A DNA stretch of 64,000 nucleotides from Roseibium algicola (lineage in GTDB: Bacteria > Pseudomonadota > Alphaproteobacteria > Rhizobiales > Stappiaceae). Under the pieces are notes generated by a model, which was not told where the DNA came from, made no database searches, and saw only the letters and a program-made list of their open reading frames with translations. The translations under genes were made by a program, and so were the position numbers. The stretch is taken from contig NZ_CP019630.1 in the NCBI RefSeq assembly GCF_001999245.1, positions 1,426,001-1,490,000 on the forward strand, given 5' to 3'. Of this stretch, positions 51,296 through 59,988 are shown one piece after another. Positions within the stretch are counted from its first letter, which is position 1, and every line of letters begins with the position of its first letter.

Positions 51296-52690
51296 CTATC
51301 CCTCGACAGTCTCGGCATTCGCCTGATCGCGGCTGAGGCCGAGGCGGGTCATTTTTTCGTTGAGCGTTCGCCGCGGCAGGTTGAGTTCCTGCATCACGTC
51401 GGCCATCCGCCCACCGTGACGACGCAAGGCACCTTCGATCAGGTTGCGCTCATAGGCGTCCATCAGCTCCTTCAGTCCACCTTCAACGGGAACCGGTCCC
51501 GTTTCCCGCTGGCCGGTCACCAGTTCTTCCAGCGGCTGCGGCGAGACCGGTGCGTTGAGCACGAAGCGCTCGGCGGCGTTGCGCAGCTCCCGGACGTTTC
51601 CGGGCCAGCCATAGGTCTGCAGGAACGCCTCGTCGCGAGCGCTTGTGGCCGGGGCATCCAGACCATACTGGGCGGCGAAGCGGTTCAGGAACGTGTCGAA
51701 CAGCAGGAGCGCATCACGGCCTCGTTCGCGCAGTGGCGGTACCCGCAGTTCAATCGTATTCAGCCGGAAGAGCAGGTCCTCGCGCAGCCGTCCGCTGCGC
51801 ACAGCTTCCCTGGGGTCGACATTGGCGGCGCTGACCAGACGGATATCGACATCGACGGGTCTTGTGCCGCCGATACGGTCTACCTTTTTCTCCTGCAGCA
51901 CGCGCAACAGCTTCGGCTGCAACGCCAGCGGCATGGAGACAATCTCGTCCAGGAACAGGACGCCGCCACTTGCCGCCTCGATCCTTCCTGTCCTTTGCTT
52001 GTCTGCACCGGTGAAAGCGCCGGCCTCATGGCCGAACAGCTCCGCTTCCACCATGGCCTCCGGCAGGGCTGCCGCGTTGATCGCCATGAAAGGCCCCGCC
52101 TTGCGCGGGCTGAAATCATGCAGAGCCTGGGCAATCACTTCCTTGCCTGTGCCGGTTTCACCGGTAATGAGAACCGCAGCATCCGTTGCAGCAAAATGCA
52201 GGATTTGCTGGCGCAGGGCCTGCATGGCGGGGCTATTGCCGATCAGGCGGCTTTCCAGACCCGCGCTATCGAGCAATTGCGTGCGTAGCGAACGGTTCTC
52301 CAGAACAAGCGCACGCCTGTCACACGCCCGGCGAACCACGTCGGCAATCAGATCTGGATCGAACGGCTTTTCGACAAAGTCATAGGCCCCGGCCCGCATC
52401 GCCTCGACCGCCATCGGCACATCGCCGTGACCGGTAATCAGCACCACTGGAAGATCCGCGTCGAGCGCCCCGATCTTGCGCAGAAGCGAGACGCCGTCTT
52501 CCCCGTCCAGCATCACATCCGAAACGACGCAACCCCGGAATTCGGCGGACAATCTGGCAAGCGCCTGACCTGCCGTTGCAACTTCATGGGTTTCAAAACC
52601 TGCAAGTCTTATCCATTGCCGCAGGGCCGCGCGCATGGACGGATCGTCGTCGACGATGAGGACTGGAATCTTCTGGGAAAGGTCGGTCAT
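51296..52690 (-). CDS. Sigma-54 dependent response regulator (DctD-like)
   Basis: 464 residues in three domains. The receiver (residues 8-125) has the DDD acidic pocket, the phosphorylated Asp in VVSDVMLDGEDG and the Lys in FVEKPFDP. The AAA+ domain (residues 148-370) shows Walker A GETGTGKEV, the sigma-54 contact loop GAFTGAD, Walker B LFLDE and GWPGNVRELRNAAER. The Fis-type HTH (420-460) is RMADVMQELNLPRRTLNEKM. It should receive phosphate from the kinase coded upstream (overlap of four bases) and activate the sigma-54 promoter before dctP. Resembles rhizobial DctD. Confidence 0.93.
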   Translation of the reverse strand: MTDLSQKIPVLIVDDDPSMRAALRQWIRLAGFETHEVATAGQALARLSAEFRGCVVSDVMLDGEDGVSLLRKIGALDADLPVVLITGHGDVPMAVEAMRAGAYDFVEKPFDPDLIADVVRRACDRRALVLENRSLRTQLLDSAGLESRLIGNSPAMQALRQQILHFAATDAAVLITGETGTGKEVIAQALHDFSPRKAGPFMAINAAALPEAMVEAELFGHEAGAFTGADKQRTGRIEAASGGVLFLDEIVSMPLALQPKLLRVLQEKKVDRIGGTRPVDVDIRLVSAANVDPREAVRSGRLREDLLFRLNTIELRVPPLRERGRDALLLFDTFLNRFAAQYGLDAPATSARDEAFLQTYGWPGNVRELRNAAERFVLNAPVSPQPLEELVTGQRETGPVPVEGGLKELMDAYERNLIEGALRRHGGRMADVMQELNLPRRTLNEKMTRLGLSRDQANAETVEG

Positions 52691-54507
52691 TCTGCGGCTT
52701 CTGGTTCCCGTTCGGTCCTGGTGCCGGAGGCCCTGTCACCGGCGCTGTCACTGGCTCTTTCACTGGCTTTCTCGCCGGACAAGGCAGGCAGACGCAATTC
52801 GAACACAGCACCCTTGGGGGTGTTTGCACGCACCGACAAGCTGCCGCCCAGGTCCTCCGCGAGCCGCATCGATATGGCAAGGCCGAGCCCCATGCCCCCG
52901 CTGCTGGTCTTGGTGGAAAAGAACGGGTCGAAGATCCGTTCCTTCAGGTCCTCCGGGATGCCGGGGCCGTTATCGGAAATTGCCAGCACCAGCTCTGTCC
53001 CTTGCCGTTCCGCGTGCAGTTTGACTTCACCGGCCTCTTCGCCCGCCGTTGCATCGGCACCGTTGCGCAAGAGATTGACCAGGATCTGCTCGATCCTGAG
53101 CGGAGCGGTTTCCGCCTCCAGCGGATCGGGCGGAAGGTCCAGTTTCAAAAGGCAGCCGGTCTCTTCAAACCGGGGCCGCACGATCTTTTCGGCGGTCCGG
53201 ACACTTTCTGTCAGGTCAATCTTCTCGATACGGCTTTCACCGGGCCGCGCAAAGCGCTTCAGTTCCTGCGTGAGGCTGGCCATGCGCATCTGCAGGGAAT
53301 CGATTTCGTCAAGGTTTTCCGAGGCGGTTTCCGTGTCGCCCTTTTCCAGGAACTTGCGTGTTCCGGCAACGAACATGCGCAAGGCCGCCAGCGGCTGGCT
53401 GAGTTCGTGCACGACTGCCGCGGACATTTCGCCCACAGCCGCCAGACGGCTGGAGCGGGCAAGGCCGCGCTGTGCTTCCAGAAGCTCTTTTTCAACGCGC
53501 CGCCGTTCCTGAATCTCCTCCACCAGACGGGTGTTCAGCTCTTTCAGTCCGGCCGATTCCTGACGCAGCAACGCGGAGGCCTGGCGCAGACGCCGACCGC
53601 GCAGTACAAGGACAATGACCGCATATACAAGGCAGAGCGAAATGGTTGCCGCCCAGATCGGCAGCACGCTCTTGCGGGTCTCTTCCACCGGGACCAGGAA
53701 ATGCAGGGTCCAGCCAAGCAGGCCGACATCCGCCGAATTGTGCCGGTAGTTCTTGCCGTCGATGACGAGCTGCTGTCTTTCCTGATCCAAACTATCGCTG
53801 ACCGGGGACAATTCCCGACCGGCATACTGGCGCGTTGCCTCAATCATCTGGCGCACCTCCTGCGGCAGCGCCGTCAACGTCCGGTAGCGCCAATCGGGCT
53901 GGCTCGACAGGAAAATCACGCCATTGGCGTCGGAGGCAAAGACGGTCTCACCACCTTCGGCCCAGGCTTCTTCCAGGGGGCCCATGTCCACCTTGACCAC
54001 AGCCACACCAACCGGCTTGCCGCTGACCGGCGTCGGCCGTGCCAGGAACAAGCCCGGCTCGTCCGAGGTCGCGCCGATTGCAAAGAAGCGACCTTCCTCG
54101 CCTTCAATGGCGGCTGAAAAATAAGGCCTGAAACCGTAGTTTCGGCCGACCAGCGACAAGTCTTCCTGCCAGTTGCTGGACGCCAGGGTCGTGCCTTCAG
54201 CATTCATGACATAGAGCAGATCCACGCCTGAATTTTCGGCCATTTCCTGCAGGAACCGATTGGCGCTTTCCGATGGCTGGCCAAGGCCCAGCGCTGACGT
54301 TGCGCGGGGATCCCGCGCAATCATGTAAGGCAGATAGCGGTACTTCTGATATTCGCCCAAAATCGTCTGGCGATAAAGCGTCAGCCGCTCGGCGGCCTTC
54401 CTGTCAACGCTGTCCTCATCCAGCTCCATGAAGAGCTGAACCAGCATGAAGGCGACAGCCACGAGCAGGAACGGTGGCAGGGCCAGATAGAGCCAGCGGT
54501 TTGACAT
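52687..54507 (-). CDS. Sensor histidine kinase (DctB-like)
   Basis: 606 residues. Two membrane helices, at about residues 5-27 and 285-308, flank a large periplasmic double-Cache type sensor typical of DctB (MIARDPRATSALGLG, NYGFRPYFSAAIEG, DANGVIFLSSQPDWRYR). The cytosolic part has a coiled linker, the HisKA phosphorylated His in AAVVHELSQPLAALR near residue 400, an N box LVNLLRNGADAT near 505, and the ATP lid motifs DNGPGIPEDL and GGMGLGLAISMRLAED. The ATG at 54507 begins the first membrane helix; an earlier ATG at 54573 adds an unlikely extension. It overlaps dctD by four bases. Confidence 0.93.
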   Translation of the reverse strand: MSNRWLYLALPPFLLVAVAFMLVQLFMELDEDSVDRKAAERLTLYRQTILGEYQKYRYLPYMIARDPRATSALGLGQPSESANRFLQEMAENSGVDLLYVMNAEGTTLASSNWQEDLSLVGRNYGFRPYFSAAIEGEEGRFFAIGATSDEPGLFLARPTPVSGKPVGVAVVKVDMGPLEEAWAEGGETVFASDANGVIFLSSQPDWRYRTLTALPQEVRQMIEATRQYAGRELSPVSDSLDQERQQLVIDGKNYRHNSADVGLLGWTLHFLVPVEETRKSVLPIWAATISLCLVYAVIVLVLRGRRLRQASALLRQESAGLKELNTRLVEEIQERRRVEKELLEAQRGLARSSRLAAVGEMSAAVVHELSQPLAALRMFVAGTRKFLEKGDTETASENLDEIDSLQMRMASLTQELKRFARPGESRIEKIDLTESVRTAEKIVRPRFEETGCLLKLDLPPDPLEAETAPLRIEQILVNLLRNGADATAGEEAGEVKLHAERQGTELVLAISDNGPGIPEDLKERIFDPFFSTKTSSGGMGLGLAISMRLAEDLGGSLSVRANTPKGAVFELRLPALSGEKASERASDSAGDRASGTRTEREPEAAE

Positions 54508-54572
54508 GGCTCCATATTGCGCATTTTTTTCATTCCCGCCACCCGACCGGCTATCAGAACAAGTTGGTGACA

Positions 54573-54586
54573 TTGATGCGCGTCAA
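54573..54586. promoter_or_regulatory. FNR/FixK-type box upstream of universal stress protein
   Basis: TTGATGCGCGTCAA fits TTGAY-N4-RTCAA, the site for FNR/FixK/Anr proteins. A TATAGATT -10-like element at 54607-54614 puts the box about 40-41.5 bases before the predicted start, as for a class II activator. The gene starts at 54663. Confidence 0.65.
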
Positions 54587-54662
54587 GGACTCACCACATT
54601 CAGACCTATAGATTTTTAACGAGGCTGGTTCGATGACATGATACCGGCCGCTGGAGGGATAT

Positions 54663-55496
54663 ATGCCTATCAAAGATATTTTGACCGTTCTGGATCTCGC
54701 AGGTGACCAGCCGGCCGCCAAATACGCCCTGGAATTCGGCCGAAACTACGATGCCCATGTCACCGGACTGGCTGTGTCGTTCGAGCCGGTCGTTCCCGCA
54801 TTCGCGGCCGCGCCGATGCCGGTCGACTATTTGCAGGCAGCACACGAACAGGCGGTTGCCGCGGCCACCGAGGCCAAGAAGGAATTCGACGAGCTGGCCC
54901 GTCTGGCAGGTGTGAAGAGCGAAAGCAGGCTCGCGGAAATCCTCACCGGCGGCCCCCTGGAAAACGTGCTGGTTCATTGCCGCCCGACAGACCTGGTGGT
55001 CATCGGTCAGGCCAATCCGGACAAGCCGGAGCCGATGCGTGAACTCTTGATCGAGACCGTCCTGTTTGAAAGCGGCGTACCGGTTCTGCTTGTGCCTTAC
55101 ATCGGCAGCAAATCCTTCCAGCCGAAGAACGTGCTGGTTGGCTGGGACGGCAGCTCCACCGCGACACGGGCCATCCATGCGGCTCTGCCCGTTCTGGAAA
55201 AGGCGGAGAAGATCACGGTCCTGGTCGTCGAGAAGAAAGCCACGAAAGCAACCGGCCAACCGGGTGCCGACGTCGCCAACTATCTGGCACGCCACAACAT
55301 GGATGTCACCGTCGAGGTTGTCACCAACCCGCAAGCCGGCATTGCCGACACGGTGCTCAACCATGTCTCCGACAACAGCAACGATCTGGTTGTGATGGGC
55401 GGTTACGGCCACAGCCGCATGCGTGAATTCCTGTTCGGCGGGGCAACCCGGGAAATCCTGGAAGCCATGACCGTACCGGTTCTGATGGCCCATTAA
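54663..55496 (+). CDS. Universal stress protein (tandem UspA domains)
   Basis: 277 residues with two Usp domains. The first (1-140) is degenerate, with LTVLDLAGDQPAAKYALEF and VVIGQANPDKP in place of the glycine motif. The second (145-277) keeps the ATP-binding pattern VLVGWDGSSTATRAI and VMGGYGHSRMREFLFGGATREIL (G-x2-G-x9-G). These proteins support survival in low oxygen or starvation. An AGGGAT sequence precedes the ATG. The FNR/FixK-like box upstream suggests oxygen-regulated expression; a terminator follows, so it is likely monocistronic. Divergent from dctB. Confidence 0.93.
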   Translation: MPIKDILTVLDLAGDQPAAKYALEFGRNYDAHVTGLAVSFEPVVPAFAAAPMPVDYLQAAHEQAVAAATEAKKEFDELARLAGVKSESRLAEILTGGPLENVLVHCRPTDLVVIGQANPDKPEPMRELLIETVLFESGVPVLLVPYIGSKSFQPKNVLVGWDGSSTATRAIHAALPVLEKAEKITVLVVEKKATKATGQPGADVANYLARHNMDVTVEVVTNPQAGIADTVLNHVSDNSNDLVVMGGYGHSRMREFLFGGATREILEAMTVPVLMAH

Positions 55497-55538
55497 GCCA
55501 CTGGCGCACACTCGATCGCCGAGATTTTGCGATGCATG

Positions 55539-55580
55539 AAGCCCGCGAACCTGACACACTCCGGTCCGCGGGCTTTTTTT
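55539..55580 (+). terminator. Rho-independent terminator of universal stress protein gene
   Basis: AAGCCCGCG and CGCGGGCTT form the stem, with a 19-base loop that can pair further (ACC/GGT), and seven Ts end it. It lies 42 bases after the stop. Confidence 0.85.
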
Positions 55581-55747
55581 GACCGGAAAACATGATGAAA
55601 CTGCAGGCTCGAAACACCGGCAAGGCCGGACGCTCGTCTGCAACCACCCTGTTGTTTTTCGCTTCTTGTTCGTGAATTTTGCGACGCGAGACCTAGGTTC
55701 GTTTCAGACGCCTTGTTCCTTGCGGAGCTTTTCAAAGGATCGATCTC

Positions 55748-58477
55748 ATGACCATTCGCAACCTCGACGGTTTCTTTGCGCCAGGATCGATAGCCATTAT
55801 CGGCCCTTGCAGGCATCCGGGCGTCCTGACCAGCAAGTTGATTTCCTGCCTGCAGGATATCGAGGCCGGCCATCCGGTAACGCTCGTCGGGATCGACGAG
55901 GATGTCCCTTTCAAGGGCCGAAAGGTCGCTCGGCTGGCCGATCTGGAGAAAATGCCGGATCTGGCAATTTATCTCGCCAAAGCGGAAGCGCTGCCGGAAA
56001 AGATCCGGATCCTTGCTGCCGGTGGAACCAAGGCCGTGCTTATCCCTTCGCCCGGATTTGAAACTTGGCCTGAAGAGTTGCTTCAGGAGTGCCGCGAAGC
56101 CGCGCAGGCGACGAACTTGCGACTTATCGGACCAGGCACGCTTGGCCTTGCCGTTCCCGCCAGGGGACTTAACGCACTCCTCAGCGCGGAGCGCCCCGAA
56201 AAGGGGGAAGTCGCGTTTTTCGCTCGTTCCGGTACCGTGCTCAATGCAACGCTTTCCTGGGCGAAGACCCACAACACCGGATTTTCCGCTGTCGTTTCTC
56301 TCGGCGCGCGGATGGATGTCGATATCAGCGACCTGATCGACTATTTCGCGCAGGACTATCATACCCGTGCGATCGTGCTTCACCTGGAAGGCATCGCGGT
56401 CCCGCGAAAGTTCATTTCCGCCGCCAGGGCAGCTGCCCGCAGCAAGCCGGTAATCGTGATCCGCTCCGGCAAGAGCCGGGATACAGGCGGCTCGGGCAGA
56501 ACCCACGCCGGGCGACTCGCACGAACTGACCGGGTCTATGAGACCGTGTTTCGCCGCACCGGCCTTTTGCGGGTGCATGATCTTGACGAGATGTTCGAGG
56601 CACTGGAAACCCTCTCCCACATTCGCGTTCCCCGCTGCGACAAGCTTGCCGTCATTGCGAACGGGCGCAGTCTTGCCAGTCTTGCCGTCGACAGGCTGAT
56701 GGATCTGGGCGGCTCCTTCGCCGAGCTTGGCACCGAAACTCGAACAGCCCTTGAAGACACCAGCCGGAGCCATGCCGGCCTGTCGGTGACACCCGCTGCC
56801 GATGGTTCGGTAATCCTGAAGGAGAACGTGACACCGGAACAGATCACCGAGGCAATCGTCACGGTGTTGAAAGATCCGAATGTGGATGGTGCGGTCGTGC
56901 TTCAGGCTGCCAGTGCCTTCCAGCCCTTGTCGGCCATCGCAAAGGCAATTGCCGATGCGGCGGCACTGGACAGGCGACGCACCGGGCGGCGCAAGGCCCT
57001 TGTCGCCGGTCTTATCGGTGGTGATGGGGCAACGCGTGCTGCCCTTTCCCAAGCGCGCATCCCGAACTATGCCAGCCCGGCAGAGGCTGCCCGCAGCCTG
57101 ATGCATCTGGCGCATGATGCGCAGGCGCGCGAATTCCTTATGGCGGCCCCGGCCAGCCTGCCCAGCACGTTTTCACCTGATGTTGCGCGGGCACGCGGCA
57201 TTGTCACAGCGGCGCTACAGGAAGACCGCACCTGGCTCAGCCCGCCGGAAGTGGTCTCCGTTCTGGAAGCATATGATCTGCCGATCATGGCAACCGCCAT
57301 GGCGACAACGCCAGAGGAAGCCGGCAAACTGTCGGAGCCTTTCTTCAAGACCGCGGCTCATTGCGTTGCCAAGCTGATTTCACCGGATCTGCCGTTCAAG
57401 TCGCGCATCGATGGTGTGCGGCTGGGGCTGGAAAGCCCTGAAGCCGTCCGTCACGCGGCACAAGAACTGATCGAAAAGACCAGACGGGACTACCCGGACG
57501 CCCGGATCGCCGGGCTCTCCATTCATCCGATGCTGGAAGACCGGCACGGGCTGGAACTTTATATGGGCGTTGCCGAAACACAGGACTTCGGCCCGGTCCT
57601 GGTGTTCGGCCATGGTGGTACCGCAATCGAGGAAAGCGAAGACGTCGCGCTGGAATTGCCGCCGCTGGATCTCAATCTGGCAGAAGCACTGATTTCCCGC
57701 ACACGAATTGCCAGGCTTCTGGATGGCGGACCGGCGCGCCCAGCCCTCGACAAGGCAGCCCTTGCCCAGGCGCTGGTGAAACTCTCCCAGATCACCATCG
57801 ATATTCCCGAGATACAGGAACTCGACATCAACCCACTGGTTGCCCTGCCGAGCGGGCTTATCGGGCTCGATGCCCGCATGACGTTGTGCCATCCGGAAAA
57901 GCGACCGGGACGTGCCGGCAGTTCCCGCCTGGCCATCGCCCCCTATCCCCAGGAATGGGAACAGACACTTGAGTTGAAGGATGGGCACGAGATCTTCATC
58001 CGGCCCGTGCGCCCGGAGGACGAGGACCTGTTCAAGACGTTTTTCGAGCAGGTAACACCCGAAGACCTGCGCCTAAGGTTCTTTGCACCTGTGCGCGATT
58101 TCAGCCACAGGTTCCTGTCCCGGCTGACGCAGCTCGACTATGCCCGCGCAATCGCCTTTGCTGCCATCGAACCCAAAGACGGCAGTTTGCTCGGCGTCGT
58201 CCGCCTGCACGCGGATCCCGACCATCAAACCGGCGAATACGCGATCATGGTCCGCTCCGACCTGAAGGGACAGGGCCTCGGCTGGACCTTGATGAAACTG
58301 CTCATTCGCTACGCCAGGGAAGACGGCATCGAGGTCATCAAGGGCGAGGTTCTGAAAGAAAACACCTCGATGATCTCCATGTGCCAGTCGCTCGGCTTTT
58401 CCGTCGGCACTTCTCCGGACGATCCCGGCATAGCCCTCGTGACGCTGCCTGTGGCGGAAGTGCCGGAACAAATCTGA
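55748..58477 (+). CDS. Bifunctional acyl-CoA synthetase (ADP-forming) / GNAT acetyltransferase
   Basis: 909 residues. Residues 1-450 are the CoA-binding and succinyl-CoA-ligase-like domains (FAPGSIAIIGPC at the start, GTVLNATLSWAKTHNTGFSAVVSLG around 160). The usual SHTGALAGSD active-site loop reads THAGRLARTD near residue 258, keeping the His. Residues 480-715 are an ATP-grasp domain (HGLELYMGVAETQDFGPVLVFGHGGT, in pieces YMGVAETQDFGPVL and FGHGGTAIE). Residues 745-905 are a GNAT fold (FIRPVRPEDEDLFKTFFEQV, GEYAIMVRSDLKGQGLGWTLM with the acetyl-CoA loop). This is the layout of Pat/YfiQ-type protein acetyltransferases and of anaerobic acyl-CoA synthetases. It likely acts in the cytosol; CAAAGGAT lies before the ATG. 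Confidence 0.92.
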   Translation: MTIRNLDGFFAPGSIAIIGPCRHPGVLTSKLISCLQDIEAGHPVTLVGIDEDVPFKGRKVARLADLEKMPDLAIYLAKAEALPEKIRILAAGGTKAVLIPSPGFETWPEELLQECREAAQATNLRLIGPGTLGLAVPARGLNALLSAERPEKGEVAFFARSGTVLNATLSWAKTHNTGFSAVVSLGARMDVDISDLIDYFAQDYHTRAIVLHLEGIAVPRKFISAARAAARSKPVIVIRSGKSRDTGGSGRTHAGRLARTDRVYETVFRRTGLLRVHDLDEMFEALETLSHIRVPRCDKLAVIANGRSLASLAVDRLMDLGGSFAELGTETRTALEDTSRSHAGLSVTPAADGSVILKENVTPEQITEAIVTVLKDPNVDGAVVLQAASAFQPLSAIAKAIADAAALDRRRTGRRKALVAGLIGGDGATRAALSQARIPNYASPAEAARSLMHLAHDAQAREFLMAAPASLPSTFSPDVARARGIVTAALQEDRTWLSPPEVVSVLEAYDLPIMATAMATTPEEAGKLSEPFFKTAAHCVAKLISPDLPFKSRIDGVRLGLESPEAVRHAAQELIEKTRRDYPDARIAGLSIHPMLEDRHGLELYMGVAETQDFGPVLVFGHGGTAIEESEDVALELPPLDLNLAEALISRTRIARLLDGGPARPALDKAALAQALVKLSQITIDIPEIQELDINPLVALPSGLIGLDARMTLCHPEKRPGRAGSSRLAIAPYPQEWEQTLELKDGHEIFIRPVRPEDEDLFKTFFEQVTPEDLRLRFFAPVRDFSHRFLSRLTQLDYARAIAFAAIEPKDGSLLGVVRLHADPDHQTGEYAIMVRSDLKGQGLGWTLMKLLIRYAREDGIEVIKGEVLKENTSMISMCQSLGFSVGTSPDDPGIALVTLPVAEVPEQI

Positions 58478-58556
58478 ACGCGTTGCGCAGTCCGCAACGC
58501 ATCTGATTGCCGTTTGCCTGTCAGCACGCCCACATGGGCGTTGCCCCAAACAAAAA

Positions 58557-58579
58557 ACGCTCCCCGCAAGGAGGAGCGT
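58557..58579 (-). terminator. Rho-independent terminator of puuD
   Basis: ACGCTCC/GGAGCGT stem, followed on the minus strand by a T-rich run (complement of the A-run 58549-58557). It lies 25 bases after the puuD stop. Confidence 0.75.
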
Positions 58580-58603
58580 CCCGGGTGGTTCATCTGCAGA
58601 TGC

Positions 58604-59866
58604 TCAGTGCGTTGCGGCCATACCGAAAGGCAGTTGTTCGCGGGCGTTCTTGTACCATTCGATGATCTTCTTGCGCTCGTCTTCTTCCATGAAGGAGACG
58701 TTGGCGGGCGGCATGGCGTTGGTAACGCCTGCCTGGAGGTAGATCTGCTTTGCGGCGCGCACGACGTCTGCCTTGGTTTCCAGATGCAGGCCCTTGGGTG
58801 CCCAGTGGATGCCTTCGTAGAAGGGTTCGCGGGCGTGGCACATGCCGCAGCGGCCGGGAATGATGTTCATGACATCATCGATGCCTTCCGCATTGGCGAA
58901 TACCTGTTCGGTCTGCGTCAGCGGACGGGCCTCCGAAGCTTCCCAGGTATCCTGCTGGAGCGGTGCCATGGACAGCTGGATAATGGCGACGAACAGGATC
59001 GCCGTTGCCAGCCAGGTCCAGGTCGGTGCCGGAGCACCCGTGTGCTTGGTGTTGAAGTAATGCCGGATGGTGACCCCCATCAGGAAGACAAGGGCAGCGA
59101 TCAACCAGTTGTATTCCGAGGCGAAGGCGAGCGGGTAGTGGTTGCTCAGCATGAGGAACACGACCGGCAGGGTCAGGTAGTTGTTGTGGGTGGAGCGCAG
59201 CTTGGCGATCTTGCCGTATTTTGCGTCCGGGGTCCGCCCTGCCTTCAGGTCCGCCACCACGATCTTCTGATTCGGAATGATGATGAAGAACACGTTCGCG
59301 GTCATGATCGTCGCGGTGAAGGCACCGAGATGCAGCATGGTGGCGCGGCCGGTGAAGATCTCGTTGTACCCGTATCCCATGGCCACCAGCAGCGCGAACA
59401 GCAGCAGCATCAGCAGCGTCGGGCTTTCGCCGAGCTTCGACTTGCACAGCCGGTCATAAACCAGCCAGCCGATGGTCAGAGAACCGGCGGAAATCAGGAT
59501 ACCCTGCCACAGGGCAAGATCGGCCTTTGCCGGATCGATCAGGTAAAGCTCGCCGCCGACCCAGTAGACGACCATCAGGAGAGCCGCGCCGGACAGCCAC
59601 GTGGAATAGCTTTCCCATTTGAACCAGACCAAGTGTTCCGGCATGTTTTCCGGGGCCACCAGGAACTTGCGGATGTGATAGAAGCCGCCGCCGTGGACTT
59701 GCCATTCCTCGCCATGGGCACCCTTGGGCAGGTCCGGGGCTTTCTTCAGGCCAAGGTCCAACGCGACGAAATAGAACGACGAGCCGATCCAGGCCATCGC
59801 CGTAATCACGTGCAGCCAGCGAACCGCAAAGGCGATCCAGTCCCAAATGATGGCAATGTCCAGCAT
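58604..59866 (-). CDS. puuD: Urate hydroxylase PuuD (membrane urate oxidase with cytochrome c domain)
   Basis: 420 residues. The N-terminal 300 residues contain about eight membrane helices with conserved histidines (VRWLHVITAMAWIGSSFYF, HGGGFYHIRKFLV, RSTHNNYLTLPVVFLMLSNHYP). This is the PuuD-type domain that oxidises urate to 5-hydroxyisourate. The C-terminal 100 residues are a cytochrome c-like domain with one haem motif, CGMCH near residue 344, and a distal Met candidate in NAMPPANVSFM. Electrons should pass to the respiratory chain rather than to oxygen. No other ureide-pathway gene is in the window. A LysR gene is divergent from it, 122 bases away. Confidence 0.93.
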   Translation of the reverse strand: MLDIAIIWDWIAFAVRWLHVITAMAWIGSSFYFVALDLGLKKAPDLPKGAHGEEWQVHGGGFYHIRKFLVAPENMPEHLVWFKWESYSTWLSGAALLMVVYWVGGELYLIDPAKADLALWQGILISAGSLTIGWLVYDRLCKSKLGESPTLLMLLLFALLVAMGYGYNEIFTGRATMLHLGAFTATIMTANVFFIIIPNQKIVVADLKAGRTPDAKYGKIAKLRSTHNNYLTLPVVFLMLSNHYPLAFASEYNWLIAALVFLMGVTIRHYFNTKHTGAPAPTWTWLATAILFVAIIQLSMAPLQQDTWEASEARPLTQTEQVFANAEGIDDVMNIIPGRCGMCHAREPFYEGIHWAPKGLHLETKADVVRAAKQIYLQAGVTNAMPPANVSFMEEDERKKIIEWYKNAREQLPFGMAATH

Positions 59867-59923
59867 TGCTTCCCCTCCAAATTCGTTTGACCCAAGCTAG
59901 CTCATGCAAGAATTTTCTGGTAT

Positions 59924-59940
59924 CTCGGGATAATTCCGAG
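59924..59940. promoter_or_regulatory. Candidate LysR-type operator between puuD and lysR
   Basis: CTCGG and CCGAG flank a seven-base spacer (GATAATT), an interrupted palindrome in the 122-base divergent gap. LysR proteins often bind such sites between their own gene and the target. Motif strength alone is not conclusive. Confidence 0.45.
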
Positions 59941-59988
59941 CAGTTTCAAAAAAATCGGAACAATAAACCGGCCCGGTTGGACATCCTC

